A DNA stretch of 64,000 nt from Sphingomonas_Q fennica_A (GCA_036946415.1 JAQIJD010000004.1:202307-266306); one strand, 5' to 3'. Shown: positions 17,703-27,654, counted from the stretch's first letter. Notes: generated from the letters alone by a model not told the origin. Numbers and translations: made by a program.

Positions 17703-18918
17703 GCGCACGGAAGGCGACATAGGCGCAGAGGCTGGCGGCCAGCCATACCGCCGCCAGCAGCAGCGACAGCGGGACCGGCGTGGTCGCGGCGAAGATCGTG
17801 ATCGCGGCGCTGGCGAGCGCGCTGATCGCCAGCTGCATCGTGCCGAGCAGCGCCGCCGCCGCGCCCGCCGCCTCGGCCGCGTCCAGCGCCGTCACCGCGG
17901 CGGGGGTGAGGGTGAGGCCGACCAGCGCGAACAGCGCCATGATGACGATCTGGAACAGCCACAGCGGCAGCGCGCCCGCAGTCGCCAGCCCCGCGAGCAG
18001 CAGCGATAGGCCGAGCGATGCTGCGGTCGTGCTGCGCAGCAATCGCTTCGGGCCATAACGGCGCATCAGGTTTGGAGAGACCTGCGTCGTCGCGATCGAG
18101 CAGACCGCCGCCAGCCCCAGCAGCAGGCTGTAGGCCATCGGCGTCAGGCCGTAGCCGGCGGCGAACAGGAAGGGCGCGGCGGTGAGGAACGCGAAGGGCG
18201 TCGTGGTGGCGAGGCCCGCCGCCCCCGCCGCCGCCACGAAGCGCGGGTTGGCAAGCAGCGCGCCATAGGTGGCGAGGAGCGCGCGCGGATGGATCGGCCG
18301 GCGCCGTGCGGGGGGCAGGCTTTCGGGAATAGCGGTGGCGGCGAGGAGGATGCCGGCGACGCCCATCGCGCCCAGCAGCCAGAACAGCATCCGCCAGCCA
18401 CCCGCCTGCAACAGCAGCGAGCCGGCGAGCGGCGCCAGCACCGGCGAGATCCCGATGATGAGATAGGACAGCGCCAGCAGCCGCGCGGCGCGGTGGCCGG
18501 TGTAGAAATCGCGGATCATCGCCCGGCTGATCGCGGTGCCGGCGCAGACGCCGAAGCCCTGGAGGAAGCGGAACAGGATCAGGGTGCCCGGATCGCGCGC
18601 GGTGGCGCAGCCGGCGGTGCCGATCAGGAAGATCAGCAGCCCGGCATAGAGCGGCCGCTTGCGCCCGAAGCGATCCCCCAGCGACCCCCACGGGATCTGC
18701 GCGGCGGCCAGCGCCAGGAAGAAGACCGATAGGCTGCGCTGCACCTCCGCCGCACTCGCCCCCAGCTCGCGGCCGATCGTGGGGAAGGCGGGCAGATAGA
18801 GGTCGATCGCGAGCGAGCCGACCAGCGACAGCAGCCCCAGCACGATGCCGGTGCGCAGGATCGGCGGGCCGCCCGCGGCGGACGATTCGGGAGGATAAGT
18901 TGACGACGTTGACGCCAC
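17689..18918 (-). CDS. MFS transporter, Bcr/CflA-like multidrug type
   Basis: About 409 residues with 12 predicted spans. DLYLPAFPTIGRELG in the first span, the motif GSLGDRFGRKRPLYAG between spans 2 and 3, and the span-5 region YLIIGISPVLAPLAGSLLL are typical of Bcr/CflA drug:H+ antiporters. GTG 18918 has GGGAAGG upstream; ATG 18969 is an in-frame alternative with a poor ribosome site. It follows the SDR gene at 19027 on the same strand and its end overlaps the convergent SDR at 16952 by 14 bases. It may export toxic aromatic intermediates. Confidence 0.82.
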   Translation of the reverse strand: MASTSSTYPPESSAAGGPPILRTGIVLGLLSLVGSLAIDLYLPAFPTIGRELGASAAEVQRSLSVFFLALAAAQIPWGSLGDRFGRKRPLYAGLLIFLIGTAGCATARDPGTLILFRFLQGFGVCAGTAISRAMIRDFYTGHRAARLLALSYLIIGISPVLAPLAGSLLLQAGGWRMLFWLLGAMGVAGILLAATAIPESLPPARRRPIHPRALLATYGALLANPRFVAAAGAAGLATTTPFAFLTAAPFLFAAGYGLTPMAYSLLLGLAAVCSIATTQVSPNLMRRYGPKRLLRSTTAASLGLSLLLAGLATAGALPLWLFQIVIMALFALVGLTLTPAAVTALDAAEAAGAAAALLGTMQLAISALASAAITIFAATTPVPLSLLLAAVWLAASLCAYVAFRAPIAA

Positions 18919-19026
18919 GTCACCTTCCCATCCGCCCCGCCGGACGGCGGCGGGCGTAATCACGCGCATCGAGAAGGAACATATCAGAATCTTCCGCTGT
19001 AGGACAGCGCCGAACTGGAGCCGCGC

Positions 19027-19797
19027 TCATTGCGCGACCAGTTCGATGCAGCCGCCGTCGACGAACAGGTCGATGCCGGTGATGAAGCTCGCTTCCGGCG
19101 AGGCGAGGAACAGCACCGCGCGCGCCACCTCCTCCGCCTCGCCCATGCGGTGCATCGGCACGGCGGCGATCATCTGTCTGCGCAACATGTCCTCGACCCC
19201 CGGCGCCTGGCCGATGTTGCGGCGGATGATCGGCGTCTCGGTAGGGCCGGGGCTGACCATGTTGACGCGGATGTTGCGGACGACCAGCTCGGCGGCGAGG
19301 ATGCGGGCGACCGCCCGCAGCCCCGCCTTGGCGGCGGCATAGACGGTGTTGCCGGGCAGGCCCTTGAGGCTGCCGATCGATCCGGTGAAGACGATCGCCC
19401 CGCCGTCGCGCAGGTGCGGCAGGCAGGCTTGTGCTGCGAAGAAGCAGCCCTTCAGATTGATCCCCGTCACCTGATCCCACAGCGCTTCGGTGATCCGCTC
19501 GGCCGGTTCGAACACGCCGATGCCGGCGTTGACGAACACGACGTCGAACCCGCCCAGCGCGGCGGCGGCCTGATCCACCGTGGCGCGGGTGGCGGCGATG
19601 TCGCCGATGTCGGAGCGGAAGGTGTGGAGGCCGGGCACCGCCGCCGCCACCTCGGCCAGTGTCGCTTCGTCGCGGCCGGTGACGGCGACCTCGGCGCCCT
19701 CGGCGGCGAAACCCTCCGCGGCGGCGCGGCCGATCCCGCTGTTGCCGCCGAAGATCATCACCTTGCGGCCGTCGAACCGCTTCGTCGCTGCGCCCAC
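19027..19797 (-). CDS. Short-chain dehydrogenase/reductase
   Basis: 256 residues, intact classical SDR: MIFGGNSGIGRAAAEGFA, VFVNAGIGVFE, the catalytic Ser in FTGSIGSLKG and Tyr-Lys in VYAAAKAG, then PGPTETPI and the C-terminal FVDGGCIELVAQ. It starts at GTG 19797 with GGGAGAGGG upstream. It is probably co-transcribed with the MFS gene and diverges from the dioxygenase gene at 19898 across a gap holding a candidate operator. The substrate is unknown; an alcohol or ketone of the aromatic pathway is likely. Confidence 0.85.
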   Translation of the reverse strand: MGAATKRFDGRKVMIFGGNSGIGRAAAEGFAAEGAEVAVTGRDEATLAEVAAAVPGLHTFRSDIGDIAATRATVDQAAAALGGFDVVFVNAGIGVFEPAERITEALWDQVTGINLKGCFFAAQACLPHLRDGGAIVFTGSIGSLKGLPGNTVYAAAKAGLRAVARILAAELVVRNIRVNMVSPGPTETPIIRRNIGQAPGVEDMLRRQMIAAVPMHRMGEAEEVARAVLFLASPEASFITGIDLFVDGGCIELVAQ

Positions 19798-19834
19798 GCG
19801 CCCTCTCCCGTCGTTCTGTCTTGCCGGCGACTTC

Positions 19835-19846
19835 TATCGGATGTTA
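19835..19846. promoter_or_regulatory. Candidate regulator site TATCGGATGTTA
   Basis: Matches TAAC-N4-GTTA with one mismatch. It lies 38 bases upstream of the SDR start (19797) and 52 bases upstream of the dioxygenase start (19898), in the divergent promoter region. Confidence 0.45.
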
Positions 19847-19897
19847 CGATGCCCGGCAATGCGGCGTCCCGACGACGGGCGTGCGGGAGAGGATGCG

Positions 19898-21379
19898 ATG
19901 ACCAGTTTCCCACAGACGCTCGACTTCATCGGGCTGAACAGCCCGGTCCGGATGGAGGTGGACCTCCAGAACCTGCCGGTGGAAGGCACGATCCCGGCCG
20001 AGGTGGAGGGCGCCTTCTTCCGCGCCGTGCCCGATCCGGCGCACGCCCCCTCCACCGAGGGCCATACGATCCTGTCCGGTGACGGCATGGTCGCACGCTT
20101 CCTGATCGAGCAGGGCCATGTCGACTATTCGGTGCGCTACGTGAAGACGGCGCGCTATCTGGCCGAGCAGAAGGCGCGCAAATCGCTGTTCGGCCGCTAT
20201 CGCAACCCCTTCACCGACGATGCGTCGGTGGCAGGCGTCGACCGCACCGTCGCCAACACGACGCCGATCTGGCACGCCGGCCGCCTGTTCATGACCAAGG
20301 AGGACGGCCGCGCCTACGAGGTCGATCCCGTCACGCTGGAGACGCTGGGGCGGTGGGACTATCATGGCGCGCTCCGCTCCGAGACGATGACCGCGCACGC
20401 CCGCATCGATGCCGGGACGGGCGAGATGTTCTTCTTCGGCTACGAGGCGGGTGGCCTCGCCACCAAGGACGTGGCCTATGGCATCGCCGACCGGGACGGC
20501 AACCTCGTCTCCGAACAATGGTTTCAGGCGCCCTATTGCGCGATGATGCACGATTTCGCGATCAGCGAGCGTTACGCCATCTTCCCGATCTTCCCGACCA
20601 CCGCCGATCTCGACCGGCTGAAGGCGGGCGGCGCGCACTGGACGCACGATCAGGATCTGGAAAGCTGGATCGGCATCATGCCGCGCTACGGCAAGGTGGC
20701 GGAGATGCGCTGGTTCAAGGGGCCGCCGGGCGCCTCCGTCTATCACATCATGAACGCGTTCGACGATGCGGACGGGCGCGTCCACATCGACATGCACGTC
20801 TCCGACACCAACGCCTTTCCCTTCATCCGCGAGGACAGCGGCATCAGCCGTATGCCGTGGGAGGTGAAGGGGAGCCTCGCCCGCTGGACGATGGATATGG
20901 GCAAGGACGGCGACGGCATCGAGATCCGCGACATCGGCCCGCCCGGCGACATGCCGCGCATCGCCGACGCCGATCAGGGCCGGCCGCATCGCGTCGGCTG
21001 GTATCTGACGGTCAATCCGGAAGGCGGCCCGCCGCTCGCCGCCGGGCCGGTGGGCGTGGCGTTCAACGCGCTGCTCAGGATCGAGCCGGGCAACGGCCGG
21101 CTGGAGATGATGACGCTGCCGCCCGGCCACGGCATCAACGAGCCGGTACATGTCCCCTCCGCCGATCCCGATCACGAGGGCTGGCTGCTGGCGGTGGTGG
21201 ACATGCAGGTGGCGGAGGACGATTTCCGCTCCGAACTGTGGGTGATCGATGCCGGCGCGATCAACGCCCCGCCGGTCGCGCGCGTGAAGGTGCCGGTGCG
21301 GATGCGCCCGCAGGTCCATGGCTGGTGGGTGCCGCGCGCGGCGCTGGAGCGGGCCGCCGCCCGTTCGATCGCGGCCTGA
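19898..21379 (+). CDS. Lignostilbene-type dioxygenase (carotenoid cleavage oxygenase family)
   Basis: Non-haem iron enzyme that cleaves the central double bond of 4-hydroxystilbenes to two benzaldehydes. 493 residues with the four iron His at H167 (MTAHARI), H218 (MMHDFA), H283 (VYHIMNAF) and H474 (QVHGWWVP), close to the LsdA/NOV1 numbering. Y101 and K134, which in those enzymes bind the substrate 4-hydroxyl, are both present (GRYRNP, FMTKED). Position 59 is Leu where LsdA has Phe. GGGAGAGG precedes the ATG. It is first in a plus-strand unit with a SnoaL-like and an NmrA-like gene. Isoeugenol monooxygenase is in the same family and is an alternative. Confidence 0.87.
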   Translation: MTSFPQTLDFIGLNSPVRMEVDLQNLPVEGTIPAEVEGAFFRAVPDPAHAPSTEGHTILSGDGMVARFLIEQGHVDYSVRYVKTARYLAEQKARKSLFGRYRNPFTDDASVAGVDRTVANTTPIWHAGRLFMTKEDGRAYEVDPVTLETLGRWDYHGALRSETMTAHARIDAGTGEMFFFGYEAGGLATKDVAYGIADRDGNLVSEQWFQAPYCAMMHDFAISERYAIFPIFPTTADLDRLKAGGAHWTHDQDLESWIGIMPRYGKVAEMRWFKGPPGASVYHIMNAFDDADGRVHIDMHVSDTNAFPFIREDSGISRMPWEVKGSLARWTMDMGKDGDGIEIRDIGPPGDMPRIADADQGRPHRVGWYLTVNPEGGPPLAAGPVGVAFNALLRIEPGNGRLEMMTLPPGHGINEPVHVPSADPDHEGWLLAVVDMQVAEDDFRSELWVIDAGAINAPPVARVKVPVRMRPQVHGWWVPRAALERAAARSIAA

Positions 21380-21389
21380 GGCGGCGGCG

Positions 21390-21785
21390 ATGGATCGCGC
21401 CGGTTACGAGGACTATCTCCGCCGCTTCAACGCCCGCGATTACGACGGGGTGATGGACTATTACGGGGAGGCGCCGAAGCTCGATTTCTTCGGCGTCGCG
21501 CTGCGCTCGCGCGCCGAGGTGAAGGACTTCTACCGCTTCCTCCACCGCTTCGTGGACGAGGAGATCACGCTGCTGGCCTTTGCCGGCAGCGACGAGCTGG
21601 CGGCGGCCGAGGTGATGGTGAAGATCACCGGCCGCGCACCGCTGACGCGGGCGATGCTGGACGAGCGCGGCCTCCACGGCATGCACCCGATCGAACCCGG
21701 TCAGGTGATCGAGATGGAGCAGTTCGTCCATTACCGGCTGGCGGCGGACGGCCGGATCGACGGGGTGCGCTGCACGCTCGCCTGA
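21390..21785 (+). CDS. SnoaL-like (NTF2-fold) protein
   Basis: 131 residues starting MDRAGYEDYLRRFNARDYDG, 10 bases after the dioxygenase stop, so co-transcribed. The fold is suggested by the N-terminal helix pair, VKDFYRFLHRFVDEEITLL and the strand AEVMVKITGRAPL, with a C-terminal EMEQFVHYRLAADGRIDGV. It differs from the paralogous pair at 16530 and 27655. The function is unknown; its tight link to the stilbene-cleaving gene suggests it acts just before or after that step. Confidence 0.72.
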   Translation: MDRAGYEDYLRRFNARDYDGVMDYYGEAPKLDFFGVALRSRAEVKDFYRFLHRFVDEEITLLAFAGSDELAAAEVMVKITGRAPLTRAMLDERGLHGMHPIEPGQVIEMEQFVHYRLAADGRIDGVRCTLA

Positions 21786-21809
21786 CACGGAAACGACGGG
21801 AGACGGGGC

Positions 21810-22727
21810 TTGGAGAAGATCATCATCAGCGGCGCATCGGGCCAGTTCGGCCGGGGCGCGGCGGAGCTGCTGCTGGAACAGGGGCCGGCCGAACGGCTGA
21901 TCCTGACGAGCCGGACGCCGGCGAAGCTCGCCGATCTGGCGGCGCGCGGCGCCGACGTGCGCTTCGCCGATTTCGACGATCCCGCCAGCCTCGACAGCGC
22001 CTTCGCCGGCGGGGACCGGATGCTGCTCATCAGTACCGCGCGGGTCGGATCGCGCGTGCAGCAGCATCAGGCGGCGATCGATGCGGCGAAGCGCGCGGGC
22101 GTGCGGCACATCGCCTATACGTCGTTCCTGAACGTCGACCGGATGGACAATCCGGCGATCGTGACGCTGGATCACCGGGCGACGGAGGAGGCGGTGCGCG
22201 CCTCCGGCCTCGCCTGGACGTTCCTGCGCGACAGCCAATATGCCGAGGCGGTGGGCATGGCGATCGCGCCGCTGGCCGTCGCCAACGGCCGCGTGCCGGG
22301 ATCGGCGGGGGACGGGCGCGTCGCCTTCGTATCGCGGCAGGATTGCGTGGCCTGCGCGGCGGCGGTGCTGTCGGCCGAACATGAGAATCAGGCCTACGAC
22401 CTGACCGGGCCGGAGCTGTTCACCTTCCCCCAGACGATCGCGCTGATCGCGCGCATGGCCGGCGTGCCGATCGACTATGTCCGCGTCACCGACGAGGGGA
22501 TGTTCGACTATTTCGATTCGCTGGGCGTGCCGCGCCACGCCTCCGACGATCCCAACGCCGCGCCCATCCCTTGGTCAAGCGACGACATGGTGACGTTCGA
22601 GCAGGCGATCCGCGAAGGCTTTCTCGACGTGCAGACCGATTGCGTCGAACGGCTGACCGGCCGGCCGCCGCGGCGGCTTGAGGAGGTGCTGGAGGACTAT
22701 CGGCCGACGTGGGGTGCGGCGGGCTGA
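21810..22727 (+). CDS. NmrA-like NAD(P)-binding protein, QorB type
   Basis: 305 residues. The Rossmann loop SGASGQFGRGAAELL is at the N-terminus, followed by TARVGSRVQQHQAAIDAAKR and YTSFLNVD, then LAWTFLRDSQYAEA as in NAD(P)H:quinone oxidoreductase 2 and related NmrA-like proteins. It begins at TTG 21810 with GGGAGA upstream. Third gene of the dioxygenase unit. It may reduce a quinoid or unsaturated aromatic intermediate, or sense redox state; the sequence does not decide. Confidence 0.78.
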   Translation: MEKIIISGASGQFGRGAAELLLEQGPAERLILTSRTPAKLADLAARGADVRFADFDDPASLDSAFAGGDRMLLISTARVGSRVQQHQAAIDAAKRAGVRHIAYTSFLNVDRMDNPAIVTLDHRATEEAVRASGLAWTFLRDSQYAEAVGMAIAPLAVANGRVPGSAGDGRVAFVSRQDCVACAAAVLSAEHENQAYDLTGPELFTFPQTIALIARMAGVPIDYVRVTDEGMFDYFDSLGVPRHASDDPNAAPIPWSSDDMVTFEQAIREGFLDVQTDCVERLTGRPPRRLEEVLEDYRPTWGAAG

Positions 22728-22786
22728 CGATAGATCGGGCGCACTCCCGGTCGGGCGCCGGTGGGGATGACAGGCCCCACCCCCAG

Positions 22787-22808
22787 CCCCTCCCCTGAAG
22801 GGGAGGGG
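22787..22808. repeat. 22-bp palindrome, identical to 47514-47535
   Basis: CCCCTCCCCT, GA, AGGGGAGGGG. It is in the 234-base convergent gap after the NmrA-like gene. The gap also holds a second GC-rich inverted repeat around 22846-22915 and could end transcription from both sides. Confidence 0.65.
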
Positions 22809-22961
22809 AGCCTATGAGATAGCCCCTCCCCTTTAGGAGCATCGGGCCGGCCATGCCCCCGGCATGGCCTGAACGGTCCGGGGGACCGTTCACCCGGTGC
22901 TGGGTTGGGGTGGGGTAGGTCGGCGATCGGTCCCGCGGCGGGAAGCCGATCGGCCTATCCT

Positions 22962-25068
22962 CTACCGTTCCCCCGCGGCGTGATCCTCGGCGGCGCGGCT
23001 GTCGAGATAGGCGCGGATGTCGTCCACGTCCTGCCGGCGCAGCACCTTCGCGAAGGAGGGCATGCCGCGATCGGCCAGCGCGCCTTCCAGCACCACCGGA
23101 TAGATCGCCTCGCTGCGCGCCACCGGGCTGCGGCGGAGATCGGGATAGGCGCTGGCGCTGACCGCGGCGATGCCGTGGCAGCGGTTGCAGCTGGTGGCGA
23201 ACAGCGCCTGTCCGCGGCGCGCGGCGGCGGGATCGGGGGCGGTGGCGGGCGGCTCCAGCGGGGGGCGTTCAAACACGGGGGTCGGCGGCAGCGTGCCCTT
23301 CGCACCCAGCCTGAAGACGAGCAGGCGGTTGGGGCCGATCCGCTCCTCGCGCCCCATCGCGAAATCGCCGCCGGCGATCGGCGCGGCGCCGCCCCAGCCC
23401 GTCACCAGCGCCACATATTGCACCCCGTCCAGCCGGTAGGTGACGGGCGGGGCGGAGACGCCGGCGCGCGTATCGAACTGCCACAGCGGGCGGCCGTCGG
23501 TCGCGTCATAGGCGGCGAGCCGGCGATCGGCGGCGCCGGCGAAGACGAGGCCGCCCGCCGTCGCCAGCACGCCGCCGTTGCTGTCGGTGGCGGTCGGCCG
23601 GCTCCAGCGGGCGCGCTTCGCCACCGGATCCCACGCCATGATGAAGCCGCGGCTCATCGCCCGCACCTGATCGCGCGCGGCGGGCGGCAGTCGCGGCCCG
23701 TCGCCCAGCGTGACGCCGGTATAATTGCCGCGCAGGCGCGACGGATCGGTGCCGACCGGATCGTAGAGCATCGCGCTTTCGAGCAAGGGGATGTAGACGA
23801 GGCCGGTCTGCGGGCTGAACGCCATCGGATACCAATTGTGCGCCCCCGCCGACCCCGGCGATTGCAGCACCGGCTTGCCATCGACGTAATAGCGCGCGCC
23901 CGGCGTCTCGATCGGCCGGCCGGTCTTCATGTCGACCCCGGTCGTCCACGTCTGCTTCGCATAGGGCGTGGCGGAGAGCAGCTTCCCCGTCGCGCGGTCG
24001 AGCATGTAGAAGAAGCCGTTCTTGGGCGCCTGCATCAGCACCCGGCGGGGCCTGCCGTCCACGGCCACCGTGGCGAGGATGATGTTCTGGGTGGCGGTAT
24101 AGTCCCAGGTGTCGCCCGGCGTTTCCTGATAATGCCAGACATATTCGCCCGTCTCGGGGCGCAACGCGACGATCGACGAGACGAACAGATTGTCGCCCTT
24201 GCCGTCCGATCGGATCGCCTGGTTCCACGGCGATCCGTTGCCGGTGCCGAGGTAGAGCAGATCGAGTTCGGGATCGTAGACGATACTGTCCCAAACGGTG
24301 CCGCCGCCGCCCTTGGTCCACCATTCCCCCGCCCATGTCGCCGAGGCCTTCGCCATCTGCGGGTCGGAAGCGGCGCCGTCCGCCACGCCGGGCTTGCCGG
24401 GCACGGTGTAGAAGCGCCAAGCCTTGCGGCCCGTCTCGACATCGTAAGCCGTCACGTAGCCGCGCACCGCGAATTCGGCGCCGCTGTTGCCGATGATGAC
24501 CTTGCCGCGGGCGATGCGTGGCGCGCCGGTGATCGAATAGCGATCCGCCCAAGGCGTATTGCGGTCGATCGTATCGACTTCCCACAGCTTGGCGCCGGTC
24601 TTCGCGTCCAGCGCCAGCAGACGCCCGTCGAGCGTGGCGGCGAAGACGCGACCCCCCCGCCACCGCGACGCCGCGGCTGACCGGGCCGCAGCAGGAGGCG
24701 GCGGAGCCGGCGCGCGATTGCGGGTCGTAACGCCACAGCTCGCGCCCCGTCCGCGCGTCCGCGGCATGGATGACGTTGTAGGCCGACGCCACGTAGATCA
24801 CGCCGTCGACGACGATCGGCGTCGCCTCCTGCCCGCGATCGGTCTCGAGATCGAGCGACCAGGCGAGGCCCAGTTGGCCGACGTTGGCGGGGGTGATCTG
24901 GTCGATCGGGGAGAAGCGCTGTTCGCCCGGCCCGCCGCCATGTTCGGTCCAGCCGACGTCGGGCGCGGGCGCCGGCGCGGCGGCGATCAGCGCCGCCGCC
25001 GCCAGCCCCGCCGCGACGCCCGCGGCCAGCATCGTCCGCGAACGGAACGGCGGGGCGAGACGCGTCAT
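22962..25068 (-). CDS. PQQ-dependent quinohemoprotein alcohol dehydrogenase, apparent frameshift
   Basis: Periplasmic eight-bladed propeller enzyme that oxidises alcohols with PQQ and passes electrons to its own C-terminal cytochrome c domain. N-terminal signal anchor LAAGVAAGLAAAALIAAA, tryptophan-docking repeats (GRELWRYDPQ, GAKLWEVDT), the vicinal disulfide in SCCGPVSRG, GNGSPWNQ, WDYTATQN, and haem site CNRCH near the end. The frame breaks at seven C (24652-24658); removing one base joins both halves and the locus is 3n+1 long. It follows the TonB receptor gene by 7 bases. Substrate is probably an aromatic or aliphatic alcohol. It resembles the gene at 61936. Confidence 0.83.
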
Positions 25069-25075
25069 CGGCCGA

Positions 25076-27514
25076 TCAGAACCGCTTCTTCACCGTCACC
25101 GCCCATTCGCGCGGCCGGCCGGGCTGGCCGTTGACGATGCCGGACCCGGCGTCGGTCAGGTCGAACGAGGTGAGGAGGTAATATTTGTCGAACAGGTTCG
25201 TCACCTCGCCCGAAATCTCCAGATCGCCGCCGTCGTTGCGCCACGTCAGCCGCGCGTTGGCCAGCGTGTAGGACCGGATCAGGTTGAGCCGGCCGTTGGC
25301 GGCGTTGGTGAACACCGAGCTCTGGAAATTGGCGTCGATCCGCGGGGTCAGCGTGCCGGCGTCGGCGAGGTCTATGTCGTAGGAGGCGCCCGCGCTCCAC
25401 TTCCACTTGGGCGTGAAGGGCGGCACGTCGCCCAGCTGGACGCCGGCCGGATTGGTCGGGCCGCCCGCCGCGGGATTGATGTTCTTGTATTTGAAGTCGA
25501 TGTAGCTGAGCGCCGCATCGAGCATCAGCCCGGCGACCGGCCGGTAGGACACTTCCGCCTCGCCGCCGGCGATGCGCGCGTTGCCGGCATTCTGCGGCGC
25601 GGCGCAGGGGCCGGGGCCGCCGAACTGCGGGCAGGACAGCAGGGTCAGCTGTATGTCCTTATAGTCGCTGTAATAGCCGGCGAGGTTGAAGCGCATCTTG
25701 CGATCGAACAGGGTCGTCTTGATGCCGCCTTCGTACGCGGTCAGCGTCTCGGGATTGAAGGGCACGACCTGCGCCGGATTGAACGGCCGCGGGTTGATGC
25801 CGCCGCCCTTGAAGCCCGTCGAGACCTGCGCATAGGTCATCACCTCGGGCGTCCACTGATATTGGACGTTGGCGCGATAATCGACGCGATCGCCGTCATA
25901 GACGCCGGTCTGCCCGTCGAGCGCGCCCAGGAACGGGTTCAGCGTGCCGTCGTAATTGCGGCGGCTGAACGTATAATCCTTATGCTCCTCGGTATAGCGG
26001 ATGCCGCCGGTCACGCTCAGCTTGTCGGTGACGTTGGCGGTGAGGTGGGCGAAGGCGGCCTTGGTATCGGCATTGACCGGATCGTTGCCCTCGAACTGGA
26101 GCGGGATGGCGGCGTAGCGGATGTCCTGCCGGGTGAAATAGACCGAGCGCTGGTCCATGTAGAAGCCGCCGACGGTATAGTCGAACATGCCGTCCGCGAA
26201 CGAGCCGTTGAGGCGCAGTTCCTGGCTGACCGACCAGAAGGTGAGATCGCCGTAGCCGTTGCCGATGGCGAGCGGCGAGGCGTCGTCGTCGTTGGAGAAG
26301 CGGGTGCGATAGTCGCGATAGGCGGTGATCGATTTCAGCGCCATATCGTCGTTGAGGCGGAAATCGATCGTGCCCGACACGCCCCAGCCGGCGAAGTCGG
26401 TGCGGCCCGCCCCGCGCGAAGCGGACAGCGGGAAGCCGGTGGCGACGGGGCCGAGCCAGGTGCCGGCCGGCGACGAGAAGGTGGCGTAATTGCAGTAGCG
26501 GCCGCAGACGAAGCGGTTGTCGTAGGGCACGTTGACCGCGGTGCCGCGCACCTGCGGCGCGGGATTGTTGGCCTGGATCAGCGTCGTGCCGGCGACGTTA
26601 TGCGCATCCTTGGTATAATCGGCGGCGATATTGACCTCGAACCGGTCGGTCGGCTCCCACCGCACCTGCGCGCGCACCGCCTGGAAATCGACGTCGCCCT
26701 GCTTGCTGATGACGCAGTCGCGCCCGGCAAGGCCGGTCGGCTGGACGCCGCCGACGGCGGGGTTGTTCGCGCTACCGGGCGGATTGACGCAGGCGAAATC
26801 GAGCTGCTTGACGTAGCCGTCCTGCTTCTTGGCGACGCCCGAGACGCGCGCGAAGAGATGTTCGGCGATCTTGAAATCGGCCGAGCTGCGCAGATCGACC
26901 CGGTCGCGGATGCCGTAGGTGGCCTGGATCGAGCCGGTGCCGTCGCCGATCGGCTTCTTGGAATAGAGCTTGATCGCGCCGCCGATCGAATTGCGCCCGG
27001 CGAGCGTGCCCTGCGGGCCGCGCAGCACTTCCACCCGATCGAGGTCGAGCAGATCGAACACCGAACCGGTCAGCGTGGCGTAATAGACGTCGTCGACGTA
27101 AAGGCCGACGCCGGGTTCGACCGCGGGGTTGAAATCGAACTGGCCGACGCCGCGGATGTTGGCGCCGAGCGAGGGGCCGAAGGCGGCGCCCTGCGGCTTC
27201 AGCGTGACGGACGGCGCCTGATCGGCGACGGCGACGATATTGGTCTGGCTGCGCGCTTCCAGCATCGCCCCCGACACGGCGGTGATCGCCAGCGGGGTCT
27301 GCTGGAGATTCTGCTCGCGGAACTGGGCGGTGACGACGATCTCCTCCACGCCGGGTGCGGCGTTGCCGGCCGCCTGCGCTTCGGGGCTGGGCGTGGAGCC
27401 GGCCGTTTCGGGCGCGGTCTGCGCCAGCGCCGGGGCGACCCCGGCCAGCAGCGCCAGCGCCAGCGCCGCCCGGCTGGCACCGGTGGCGCACGATGCGATA
27501 CGATCCCGCTTCAT
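25076..27514 (-). CDS. TonB-dependent outer membrane receptor
   Basis: 812 residues from ATG 27514 (GGGGAGGGGA nine bases upstream). Signal peptide LALALLAGVAPALAQ, a TonB-box-like EEIVVTAQ near residue 45, a plug domain (PLAITAVSG, IRGVGQFDFNPAVEPG, VEVLRGPQGTLAGRNSIGG) and a 22-strand barrel ending in VKKRF with terminal Phe. Sphingomonad receptors of this class import aromatic and plant-derived compounds, such as the lignin-dimer receptor of SYK-6. It is the first gene of a unit with the PQQ dehydrogenase, and two candidate operators lie 58 and 80 bases upstream. Confidence 0.9.
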   Translation of the reverse strand: MKRDRIASCATGASRAALALALLAGVAPALAQTAPETAGSTPSPEAQAAGNAAPGVEEIVVTAQFREQNLQQTPLAITAVSGAMLEARSQTNIVAVADQAPSVTLKPQGAAFGPSLGANIRGVGQFDFNPAVEPGVGLYVDDVYYATLTGSVFDLLDLDRVEVLRGPQGTLAGRNSIGGAIKLYSKKPIGDGTGSIQATYGIRDRVDLRSSADFKIAEHLFARVSGVAKKQDGYVKQLDFACVNPPGSANNPAVGGVQPTGLAGRDCVISKQGDVDFQAVRAQVRWEPTDRFEVNIAADYTKDAHNVAGTTLIQANNPAPQVRGTAVNVPYDNRFVCGRYCNYATFSSPAGTWLGPVATGFPLSASRGAGRTDFAGWGVSGTIDFRLNDDMALKSITAYRDYRTRFSNDDDASPLAIGNGYGDLTFWSVSQELRLNGSFADGMFDYTVGGFYMDQRSVYFTRQDIRYAAIPLQFEGNDPVNADTKAAFAHLTANVTDKLSVTGGIRYTEEHKDYTFSRRNYDGTLNPFLGALDGQTGVYDGDRVDYRANVQYQWTPEVMTYAQVSTGFKGGGINPRPFNPAQVVPFNPETLTAYEGGIKTTLFDRKMRFNLAGYYSDYKDIQLTLLSCPQFGGPGPCAAPQNAGNARIAGGEAEVSYRPVAGLMLDAALSYIDFKYKNINPAAGGPTNPAGVQLGDVPPFTPKWKWSAGASYDIDLADAGTLTPRIDANFQSSVFTNAANGRLNLIRSYTLANARLTWRNDGGDLEISGEVTNLFDKYYLLTSFDLTDAGSGIVNGQPGRPREWAVTVKKRF

Positions 27515-27571
27515 AGTCGGCATTCCCCTCCCCAAAGACGCGTCCGGCTCGTTGACCGATGATGCGTATGC

Positions 27572-27605
27572 TAACGATTGTTCGTATCATCCGTAACGGA
27601 TGTTT
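27572..27605. promoter_or_regulatory. Double candidate regulator site upstream of the TonB receptor
   Basis: TAACGATTGTTC at 27572-27583 and TAACGGATGTTT at 27594-27605 each match TAAC-N4-GTTA with one mismatch. They are 22 bases apart, about two helical turns, so bound dimers would lie on the same DNA face. Confidence 0.5.
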
Positions 27606-27654
27606 GATTCTTCATACGGAGAAGTCGGGCCTGCGGCAAGCGGGGCCGGAGCGG

